Positions 1 to 5,561 of a stretch of DNA of 28,305 nt are shown in pieces. Position numbers and translations under genes: made by a program. The notes under the pieces are model-generated. The model worked only from the letters and a program-made list of their open reading frames with translations, did not search any database and was not told the DNA's origin. Within the stretch, counting starts at the first letter, position 1. Every line of letters begins with the position of its first letter. Source of the DNA: a virus; the IMG/VR virus record IMGVR_UViG_3300035099_000682, positions 1 through 28,305 of that record; one strand, given 5' to 3'.

Positions 1-381
1 TTACGTTAAACTTCGTATAAACGAGGGAAATGACAAAATAGTTTTAATGAGCAAGCCAGCAACAAAAACATAGAAGACGTAGAAGTTGAAAAACCTCGTT
101 ACTGCGTATTCGACAGTTAATACCCCTAATGAAGTTAGGCTTATCCCCCAAAAGGCTACACGCTCTACCTTTTCCATTTCGATGCTTGACGGTTTACGCC
201 ATGCGAATAAGGTCCACGCGAACCTGAAAATAAAAAATATACCTATTATGGGAACAAGAATCAGAAGCCAATCGACTGTTTGCGTAATTGCGTAAGAATA
301 TGTTAGAAATACAAAACTGAGTAGCATCATAGTCCAAAAGGCAATTCCATCAGCCCTTTCTGAAAAACCTGTTCTTTTCAT
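1..381 (-). CDS. Small four-helix membrane protein with internal duplication
   Basis: A 126-residue hydrophobic protein with four likely membrane segments, near residues 13-33, 38-58, 72-92 and 98-118. The two halves look like tandem copies. The first half has IAFW..., then LTYSYAIT, and the second has VAFW..., then LTVEYAVT, at matching places. The ATG start is at 379-381, and an upstream AT-rich box lies near 430 on the same strand. The gene is complete, ending at base 1. It lies outside the candidate attachment site, so it is probably a host gene. I do not recognise the family and assign no function beyond integral membrane protein. Confidence 0.65.
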   Translation of the reverse strand: MKRTGFSERADGIAFWTMMLLSFVFLTYSYAITQTVDWLLILVPIIGIFFIFRFAWTLFAWRKPSSIEMEKVERVAFWGISLTSLGVLTVEYAVTRFFNFYVFYVFVAGLLIKTILSFPSFIRSLT

Positions 382-535
382 AATTATTTCACAGCCTCAG
401 TGTATCGCTATTTCAGTTGTTTCTTATATTCGGAATATGAAGTTAAAAATATTTCGTAGATTGAAAGAAGGAACACCGATAATTTGAACCCTGTACTGGC
501 TACGGTTTGTTGGTAGCCCGGGAGAGCCCATGCTC
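382..535. other. Intergenic flank with two adjacent hairpins
   Basis: No gene is seen here. Two perfect short inverted repeats stand side by side. One has 6-bp arms GGCTAC/GTAGCC (498-518, 9-nt loop). The other has 5-bp arms AGAGC/GCTCT (523-536, 4-nt loop). They lie just beyond the integrase stop and touch the candidate attachment core. They could terminate integrase transcription or be recombinase arm structure. Neither is followed by a clear T-run. Confidence 0.4.
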
Positions 536-547
536 TAGGGTTACATT
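536..547. repeat. Candidate attL core (12-bp direct repeat)
   Basis: TAGGGTTACATT here is repeated exactly and in the same orientation at 26504-26515. This copy sits 8 bp beyond the 3' end of the tyrosine integrase. The other copy sits just past the last viral-looking gene. The placement at both ends of the element supports an attachment-site pair. The match stops after 12 bp on both sides, and no tRNA gene covers it. Confidence 0.5.
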
Positions 548-555
548 TATACTTT

Positions 556-1908
556 TTATTTTGTTGTTGCATGTGTTTCGTCTCGGATTTCTTTTAGTAG
601 TTCTTGTTTTAGGGCTATGCTGAGCTGGTGTAGTTGGCGTTCTTCTAGTTGGTCGCGGGTGATGATTGTTGTGTTGGGTCGTGTAAGGGCTTCTTTGGTT
701 AGGATTTCTTCTGGGTTTAGTCCCCATGCGCGGATGATTTCTTTGAGGGCGTCGATTTTGCTGACTCGTGTTTTTGGTCTGATGCTTAGTGCTGCTGCTG
801 TGTAGATGCCTCTAAGGTATTCGATGCCTTTCATTTGGATGTCGTGGTACGTGCTGATCGTGTGACCCATCATGTACTCGATGTAGTCTGTGGGCATTCC
901 GAGGGCGGCGAGTTGGGTTCGGAAGAATTTACGGATGCTGTGGACGCGTAGGTCGTAAAGTCTGCCTAGGGATTTTTGCGGGATTAAGCCTGCTTTTTGG
1001 TAGAGTTCGTGGATTAGGCTGTGTACGGCTTGGGTTGTTAGGGGAGCGGGTCTGCGTAGTTGCATGTTTCTTAGGAGTGGTGAGTCGTCGTGTATGTTTT
1101 CTGGTGGGATTTTTTCGGTGCCTTGGCGTCTGGCTTGCAGGTAAAGCCTGAGGTAGTCGGCTGCTTCTTGGCCTATGAATGTGTCGTAGTCGTGGTATTT
1201 GCCTTTGGTGATTTCGGCTTCTACGTGGATGTGGATTGGGGTTATGCCTTTTTCTAGGTCTCGTTTGACGTGTCGGTATTGGAGTTTTACGAGTGTTCCT
1301 GTGCGGAATCCGCCGAGTGCGAGCATGCTGATGATGGTTTTGGTGCGTATGTCTGCCATGTCGATTATGGTTGCGAGTTCTTCTGGTGTTGGTGCGCGGT
1401 CTTTGTAGATGCTGCGTTTTGGTAGGCTGTAGGGTAGTTCGAGTTTTAGGTTGTTTGCGCGGAATAGGGCTTTGACGCCTTTGATGTGGTTGCTGACAGT
1501 GCCTGGCGCTAGGTTTTCGGCTTGGAGTTCGCCTACGAAGTCGTCGAGGAGTCGGTTGTATTTGGCTATGGCTTTGGGGTTGGCGTCTCCGTCTGGGTCT
1601 GTGCAATTTCTGATCAACTGGTCGGGTTGGGTGTTGAGCCATTTGCAGAAGCGGTAGATGCCGTAGAGATATTGATAGAGTGTTCCTGGGCTTGCGGTTC
1701 TGTGGCGGAGAAGGTGTTTGGCAAGTTGTAGGGTTGATTCGTTGCTGAAGGCGAAGGAGACTAGTGCGGGCATTTTCCAGCTTAGGCTATTGATTATGTA
1801 TTGTTGTAGTTTTTCTTCTGCTGCTGACTGCGGTTCTGGAAGCTGGAGTGCTATTGGAGCTTTGAGTTTTTTGCCGAGGGGGCTGTGGGTTATGGTCATT
1901 GTTTGCAT
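556..1908 (-). CDS. int: Tyrosine-family integrase/recombinase
   Basis: A 450-residue site-specific recombinase expected to integrate and excise the provirus. The N-terminal half (about 30-150) is the helical core-binding domain. The catalytic half shows the family residues: R202 in GGFRTG, a lysine in ITKGK (235 or 237), H323-x-x-R326 in HSIRKFFR, and H349 in MMGHTIS. The nucleophilic tyrosine is one of Y354, Y364 or Y369; Y364 and Y369 in the GIEYLRGIY stretch fit archaeal relatives best. A C-terminal tail of about 75 residues past the catalytic core is rich in charged residues. The gene sits at the left end of the element, reading outward, 8 bp from the candidate attL. The ATG start is at 1906-1908; an internal ATG nine bases later is possible. 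Confidence 0.93.
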   Translation of the reverse strand: MQTMTITHSPLGKKLKAPIALQLPEPQSAAEEKLQQYIINSLSWKMPALVSFAFSNESTLQLAKHLLRHRTASPGTLYQYLYGIYRFCKWLNTQPDQLIRNCTDPDGDANPKAIAKYNRLLDDFVGELQAENLAPGTVSNHIKGVKALFRANNLKLELPYSLPKRSIYKDRAPTPEELATIIDMADIRTKTIISMLALGGFRTGTLVKLQYRHVKRDLEKGITPIHIHVEAEITKGKYHDYDTFIGQEAADYLRLYLQARRQGTEKIPPENIHDDSPLLRNMQLRRPAPLTTQAVHSLIHELYQKAGLIPQKSLGRLYDLRVHSIRKFFRTQLAALGMPTDYIEYMMGHTISTYHDIQMKGIEYLRGIYTAAALSIRPKTRVSKIDALKEIIRAWGLNPEEILTKEALTRPNTTIITRDQLEERQLHQLSIALKQELLKEIRDETHATTK

Positions 1909-1934
1909 TGGCTTTTTTTCGCTCCGTTTCCGTT

Positions 1935-2285
1935 TTACTTTGGCTGAGTTTTTCGCTTCGTGGTCTGAGGCGCATACTCAGCGTTAGTTTCTTTAGTGTT
2001 TGAGCGATTTATAGACCCGCTTGGAAATTTTTGTAAGGGTAGCTTGTGGATTTCTAGTATGCAGTTTTTCAGAATTATGAGTCCGCTTCCTGAGCCTGCT
2101 GGTAGCTGTTCGTATGGGTATGTTCTGTCGTGTTCGATGAGTATTAGTTCGTTGTTTTGTTTTGTTAGCCATCCGATGGTTTCGCGTTCTGCAGCGTCTT
2201 CAACTGGAGTGGGGATGTTCCTGTAGAGAAGATGGTCTTTGTAGCGGACGTAGACTGCTGAGCCGAGGGGGATGGCTTTGGTCAT
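1935..2285 (-). CDS. Small conserved-looking hypothetical protein
   Basis: A 116-residue protein of unknown function. The N-terminal 90 residues are mixed, beginning with a beta-like stretch (PLGSAVYVRYKDHLLYRN) and including IGWLTKQNNELILIEHD. The last 25 residues are basic and polar, probably disordered. It ends 26 bp upstream of the integrase start and begins 20 bp after the preceding gene (2306-2548), so the three are probably one leftward transcript. It might help regulate integration, but that is only position-based. It starts with ATG. Confidence 0.6.
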   Translation of the reverse strand: MTKAIPLGSAVYVRYKDHLLYRNIPTPVEDAAERETIGWLTKQNNELILIEHDRTYPYEQLPAGSGSGLIILKNCILEIHKLPLQKFPSGSINRSNTKETNAEYAPQTTKRKTQPK

Positions 2286-2305
2286 TGTTTGTGCCTCTGG
2301 CGGTG

Positions 2306-2548
2306 TTATTTGAAGAAGAGTTCGTCTCTGACAGTTTCGCTGATCCTAACATACTTGCGGGATCTGCAGAAAGCCAATATCTTAGTGAGTAGTGGATCAG
2401 CGTTGTTGTCGAATTGTTTTTTGAAGCCGAGTTTTCCTATGGCAACACGGACTTCAATGGCTCCATCTGTGCTTAACACTTGGTAGTAGCCTTGCTTGTC
2501 GCCTGCGTATTCCTGCAGTACTTCCCAATTTTCAACAAGATTAACCAA
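2306..2548 (-). CDS. Small hypothetical protein, first gene of integrase transcript
   Basis: An 80-residue protein of unknown function with an alternating beta-like N-terminus and a basic C-terminus (CRSRKYVRISETVRDELFFK). It starts at TTG (2546-2548). A strong ribosome site, GAGGTGA, lies about 9 bases upstream (near 2558-2564), which settles this start and argues that the gene is real. It leads the leftward group with the 116-residue gene and integrase. The 29-bp tandem repeats lie directly upstream and may be its control region. A role as an early regulator is possible, but no clear helix-turn-helix is visible. Confidence 0.6.
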   Translation of the reverse strand: MVNLVENWEVLQEYAGDKQGYYQVLSTDGAIEVRVAIGKLGFKKQFDNNADPLLTKILAFCRSRKYVRISETVRDELFFK

Positions 2549-2607
2549 AGTGTTGTTTCACCTCTAAACTATGTTGCCACAAGACTTTAAGACAATTCTG
2601 GCACCGC

Positions 2608-2694
2608 CAAAGCACAGTGTGCTCTGATGGCTTTCACAAAGAATAGTGTGCCTTGATGGGACTACCAAAGCATAGTGTTAAAGAACGGACATAT
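2608..2694. repeat. Three 29-bp tandem repeats (candidate operator/iteron array)
   Basis: Units begin with CAAAG at 2608, 2637 and 2666, exactly 29 bp apart. The shared core is CAAAG(C/A)A(C/T)AGTGT. Copies 1 and 2 also share GTG(C)...TGATGG at the same phase; copy 3 keeps only the CAAAGCATAGTGT half. A fourth, weaker match (CCAAAGTGTTGTT) lies over the start of the 2306-2548 gene. The array fills the divergent space between leftward and rightward genes, which fits cooperative regulator binding or an iteron. Confidence 0.55.
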
Positions 2695-2774
2695 AGATGG
2701 GACTTGCCATCTTCTGAGTGGCAAGGAGAAGCTGATTTAGGCTAAAACTTTAACTGTCAAGACAAGATATTGAA

Positions 2775-3227
2775 TTGGGAATCGCGTTGGAGAAAGAGAC
2801 TGACGAGTTCTTCGAAAATGCTTTCTCAATGATACTCGAAAAATTGACAAATGAAGAAAAGGTCGAATATGAAGACGAGCTTGCTGAGGAAGGAAAGACT
2901 TTCAAGGAGTTAACTCCCAGAAATCGGTTTTTCAGTTTGGTTAGATTCATAGAAGTTAAATACGTAATGATGGCAAAATGGATAAAAAGCATTTCCAAAA
3001 GTCTTGTACTCATAAACGAGTCATACAATGGGGAATCCCCTCTGAAAGATATCGTCTTCATAGATGAAGCGCAAAACAAAGTGAGCTTTGGAGATTTCCA
3101 GAAACAGGAACACAAATTCGAGGAGTTAGCTGATAGTTTCAAACAGGTACTTCAACAGATGGAATTGATGCCGGACTATGAAAACTACCTCAGGTCTTCA
3201 GGACTCGTGCGTGAGAAGGAGTGGTAG
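2775..3227 (+). CDS. Hypothetical protein, first gene of rightward cargo module
   Basis: A 150-residue acidic, largely helical protein of unknown function. The N-terminal 60 residues are rich in E and K (EKLTNEEKVEYEDELAEEGK). A central hydrophobic helix covers residues 60-80. The likely start is TTG at 2775; the frame is open upstream to 2754 without ATG or GTG. A weak AT-rich box (CTTTAA) lies about 25 bp upstream, so a leaderless transcript is possible. Its TAG stop is followed at once by the ATG of the next gene (0-bp spacing), so the two are almost surely co-translated and may form a complex. Confidence 0.6.
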   Translation: MGIALEKETDEFFENAFSMILEKLTNEEKVEYEDELAEEGKTFKELTPRNRFFSLVRFIEVKYVMMAKWIKSISKSLVLINESYNGESPLKDIVFIDEAQNKVSFGDFQKQEHKFEELADSFKQVLQQMELMPDYENYLRSSGLVREKEW

Positions 3228-3809
3228 ATGACAACCCATAGCCGAAGGCTTCAGTTTCTTCAAGTTTTCTTAACAAAGGTGCTTGGACTGCAACCTATGG
3301 TCATCCATGGTCGCAATGCAGGAGTCTTTGAGCTCTACTGTTATTTCAGGAAAGTAGAATCATTCATCAAGAGAGGGAAAACCATCAGGGTCAACAATGT
3401 TGTCGGTGGAGTATTCAAACCTAATCTTAGACCTAACAGCGCATCCGCTGGATCATATATTTCCCTCACGGAACCTGGCGCAAAAAGTTTTGATCTCATC
3501 CTGAATGGGCAGTTTCGTGGAAAATCGGGAGCAGATCATTCGCCTGACATAACTTTGATGGAAAGCGGGACTGACCTAATTCTGTCAATCTATGAATGCA
3601 AGCTTCATGCTAGAAGTCTAAACTTGAGATACTGTAGAGAATTTCTAGGATTTTTGAATGAGCTCAAGATCCCAAATCACAAATACTCTTCTTCAACCAG
3701 AAACTTGTACCCTGAATTGAGATCGTCGATTTTCACCACGGCGTCGAAACCTTGGTCAGCTATTCAAATGCAGACTAAATACGACTTTGACATAGTAGAC
3801 CAACTTTGA
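3228..3809 (+). CDS. PD-(D/E)XK nuclease-like protein
   Basis: A 193-residue protein with the restriction-endonuclease-fold signature. It has a glutamate in an N-terminal helix (E35 in VFELYCYF), SPD at 105-107 opening a hydrophobic strand, and E123-C-K125 ending the next strand. E...PD...ExK is the expected metal-binding set. The middle region (75-100) is probably the central beta sheet. Family knowledge supports nuclease activity; the substrate is unknown. It is gene two of a tight three-gene module (0 bp after the first, 3 bp before the third) on the strand opposite to most of the provirus. That arrangement suggests cargo such as an anti-MGE or superinfection-exclusion system. A structural or replication nuclease is the alternative. 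Confidence 0.6.
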   Translation: MTTHSRRLQFLQVFLTKVLGLQPMVIHGRNAGVFELYCYFRKVESFIKRGKTIRVNNVVGGVFKPNLRPNSASAGSYISLTEPGAKSFDLILNGQFRGKSGADHSPDITLMESGTDLILSIYECKLHARSLNLRYCREFLGFLNELKIPNHKYSSSTRNLYPELRSSIFTTASKPWSAIQMQTKYDFDIVDQL

Positions 3810-3812
3810 GCT

Positions 3813-4274
3813 GTGACCGGAGTCGGAAATCGTATGATGAAGAAAAGATGGTATTCCAGTATCGGAAACGATAAGATCGAAGTCATAGAATGTCTCGATT
3901 CAGGAAATCGAAGAGTGTGGATAAAATTCGAGCCTGCAGATAAGTCTAAGCCGATGGAAGTCTGCAACATTCTTGATCAGCCTCAAAAAGTAAGTTGGAG
4001 ATACAAGAACAGTCACTTTGAAACCGTCAGTGACAATGGCAAGAGCAATTACTATGCAGCTTCATCAGCAGGCAGCCTTCAGCTCGGATCAGGAACAACA
4101 AACATTGCGAAGAATGCCGGGAGCAAGGTAATTATCTTTCCCTTGGATAGCGGTAGTAGCTTGGACATACTTGGATACACTCAAGCTAGCGATCGATTTG
4201 CCATAGCAGTCGACAAGCCCACGTGGATTGGCTATGTAGTCAGTGGAAGCGGAAGCATAAACCCTATACAATAG
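3813..4274 (+). CDS. Hypothetical beta-rich protein, third gene of cargo module
   Basis: A 153-residue protein of unknown function. It reads as mostly beta strand with Gly/Ser-rich turns (SSAGSLQLGSGTTN, SGSGSINP). It has no evident signal peptide or membrane segment. The GTG start at 3813 lies 3 bp after the nuclease-like stop; an ATG at 3834 (MMKKRW) is an alternative. Tight spacing ties it to the nuclease-like protein, as a partner, inhibitor or sensor. It ends 19 bp from the stop of the convergent winged-helix gene. Confidence 0.5.
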   Translation: MTGVGNRMMKKRWYSSIGNDKIEVIECLDSGNRRVWIKFEPADKSKPMEVCNILDQPQKVSWRYKNSHFETVSDNGKSNYYAASSAGSLQLGSGTTNIAKNAGSKVIIFPLDSGSSLDILGYTQASDRFAIAVDKPTWIGYVVSGSGSINPIQ

Positions 4275-4293
4275 CAAAACAGTCGCCTAGTGA

Positions 4294-4725
4294 CTATTCA
4301 CTCTGGAGTTTGCTACGCTGTATGCGACGTTTGGAAGAGTGAAGAGGAAGTAATGTCACTATTGCAGCTAGGATTTCCAATGCTACATCTTGCGTCATTA
4401 TGTCGAGAAGTTCTTCCGAGCTGAATGAGTCAAGCACTACCGTTAGAAGAGCCTTTGCCGTCAACTCGTATATCATAGCCTCGAAACCTGCCTTCGTATT
4501 ATGAATTCCGACAATTCTAAGATAATCTGCTTGCTCGAGGGCTCTTACTCGCTTGTTAACATTTCCATAGTGGATGCCTCTTAGTCTCCTCATAGCTCTT
4601 AGACTTTTGTGTATGTCGTAGATTGTTTGTGGTCCTTTCAGTGCGAGGGTTTGGAATATGGCGTGGTTGAGTTTGGCTTCTCTGCCTTTGAATACTTGGA
4701 GTTTTGTGGTTTTTGGTTTGGGCAA
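4294..4725 (-). CDS. Winged-helix transcriptional regulator
   Basis: A 143-residue DNA-binding protein. Residues about 17-75 form a winged helix: FQTLALKGPQTIYDIHKSL is the first helix-turn, NVNKRVRALEQADYLRIVG is the recognition helix plus wing start. A helical, hydrophobic C-terminal part (95-130) probably dimerises, and the tail is basic. Archaeal regulators of this kind commonly act as viral or operon repressors. The start is TTG at 4723-4725. A perfect inverted repeat lies 10 bp upstream, and further palindromes and a TATA-like box lie at 4796-4888, so autoregulation is likely. It may control lysogeny or the neighbouring rightward module. Confidence 0.75.
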   Translation of the reverse strand: MPKPKTTKLQVFKGREAKLNHAIFQTLALKGPQTIYDIHKSLRAMRRLRGIHYGNVNKRVRALEQADYLRIVGIHNTKAGFEAMIYELTAKALLTVVLDSFSSEELLDIMTQDVALEILAAIVTLLPLHSSKRRIQRSKLQSE

Positions 4726-4735
4726 TGGCTTCTCG

Positions 4736-4753
4736 TGCCAGCTGTGACTGGCA
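4736..4753. promoter_or_regulatory. Inverted repeat upstream of winged-helix gene
   Basis: TGCCAG (4736-4741) and CTGGCA (4748-4753) are perfect 6-bp arms around a 6-bp centre. They lie about 10 bp upstream of the regulator's TTG start, covering the ribosome-site position. They could be an operator or an mRNA hairpin. Confidence 0.45.
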
Positions 4754-4828
4754 AAAACCTGAAATATGTGCTGAGGGGGTTATTCACGTTAATTTACACA
4801 TTTTTGTGTCTAAAAAACTGGGAAAAAA

Positions 4829-4974
4829 CATTTCGGCAGACAGAAAAACACTTAGCGGAAAAAGGTTTCGGCATGCCGATATATAAACAAAATTCTAGTC
4901 TCAATGATAGAAGTGTGTGTCTCGGAAGGCTTACTGTGTTGTTTTTGGCGGGGTGTTTTCTGCGTGCCGAAATG
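4829..4974. promoter_or_regulatory. Control region: long inverted repeat around a palindrome and TATA-like box
   Basis: CATTTCGGCA..CAGAAAA at 4829-4847 recurs on the opposite strand at 4956-4974 with 17 of 19 bases identical. Between the arms lies the 10-bp palindrome CGGCATGCCG (4869-4878), which carries another TTTCGGCA (4866-4873). It directly touches an AT-rich box, GATATATAAAC (4879-4889). An operator abutting a TATA box is a typical archaeal repression layout. A further repeat, ACACA/TGTGT, is at 4796-4809. The regulator encoded at 4294-4725 is the obvious candidate binder. Confidence 0.5.
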
Positions 4975-5167
4975 TTTTAACGGGTGTTAAAGTTATGACT
5001 ATTGCATCTTTTTCTATTGTGACTTTTGTTTCAAAATCTTGGTTAAGAAGTGGATTGGTGATTTCGTGGTATTTTCGTGGAATATCCAAAGTGATGCGTT
5101 CATATTCGTATATGCGTTTGCTTTTCAGGTAACGTTTTTTTGAGACTCTGCGATGGAGTCTAGTCAA
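4931..5167 (-). CDS. Small conserved-looking hypothetical protein
   Basis: A 78-residue basic protein. The stretch KRIYEYERITLDIPRKYHE followed by a hydrophobic strand (AIVITLTPVKTF) looks like a compact beta domain with a proline-rich tail. I recall similar short archaeal proteins with this 'YEYERI..DIP' pattern but no assigned function. The only canonical start in the frame before the upstream stop is TTG at 5165-5167. Its 3' end overlaps one arm of the inverted-repeat control region. Confidence 0.5.
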   Translation of the reverse strand: MTRLHRRVSKKRYLKSKRIYEYERITLDIPRKYHEITNPLLNQDFETKVTIEKDAIVITLTPVKTFRHAENTPPKTTQ

Positions 5168-5561
5168 TTACTGCACAGACCTTAATGATTCTATATTATT
5201 CTGCAAGCTTACACTGATTGGTTTAAAAAGAGTTGCGGCACAAAGACATTATAGAATAGCACAGAGAGTAGAGTGAAAGTGAATCAGCCTTCAAAAAATT
5301 TTCCGTCTCAAGAATTGTCTTGACAAGAGGATGTGTTTCCTCTTTTTCAACTAATCGGAGACTCTTTATGTGGCGCAACAACTCTCGTAACATTATTGGT
5401 CTAGCTGCACAAAGGATACATCTCCCCACAACTCATCTCTGGAAGTTATCAAGTCTCTAAAAATGGTCGTCCACCAAGGTTTTTTCATCAATATGTGGTG
5501 GCTGGCAGCTTGGCTTCTTTTGATGGTTCCTTTTGAGCATCCTTCATAAGAGCATGCGTGA
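5168..5561. other. Region without a convincing gene
   Basis: About 390 bp between the small gene and the HerA-like gene. A leftward open frame at 5223-5429 (68 codons from GTG, or 56 from ATG) encodes a helix-like peptide, but it has no ribosome site or recognised motif. An overlapping leftward frame (5393-5614) runs into the 3' end of the HerA-like gene in another frame. Either could be chance. I see no repeat or RNA gene here. Confidence 0.35.

Noticed and set aside
481-546. tRNA-like 3' portion on the minus strand (GGTTCAAAT box with adjacent hairpins)
   Set aside because: The T-loop-like GGTTCAAAT lacks a pairing T-stem and there is no acceptor or anticodon arm of correct geometry. Joining the candidate attB flanks does not give a cloverleaf either.
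929-1642. Long basic minus-strand frame inside the integrase gene
   Set aside because: It is Arg/Pro/His/Gln-rich with no domain pattern and overlaps the well-supported integrase in another frame: a codon-bias shadow.
2750-3142. Minus-strand frame of 130 codons opposite the first cargo gene
   Set aside because: Ser/Phe-rich antisense shadow of the tightly coupled rightward genes, with no ribosome site or motif.
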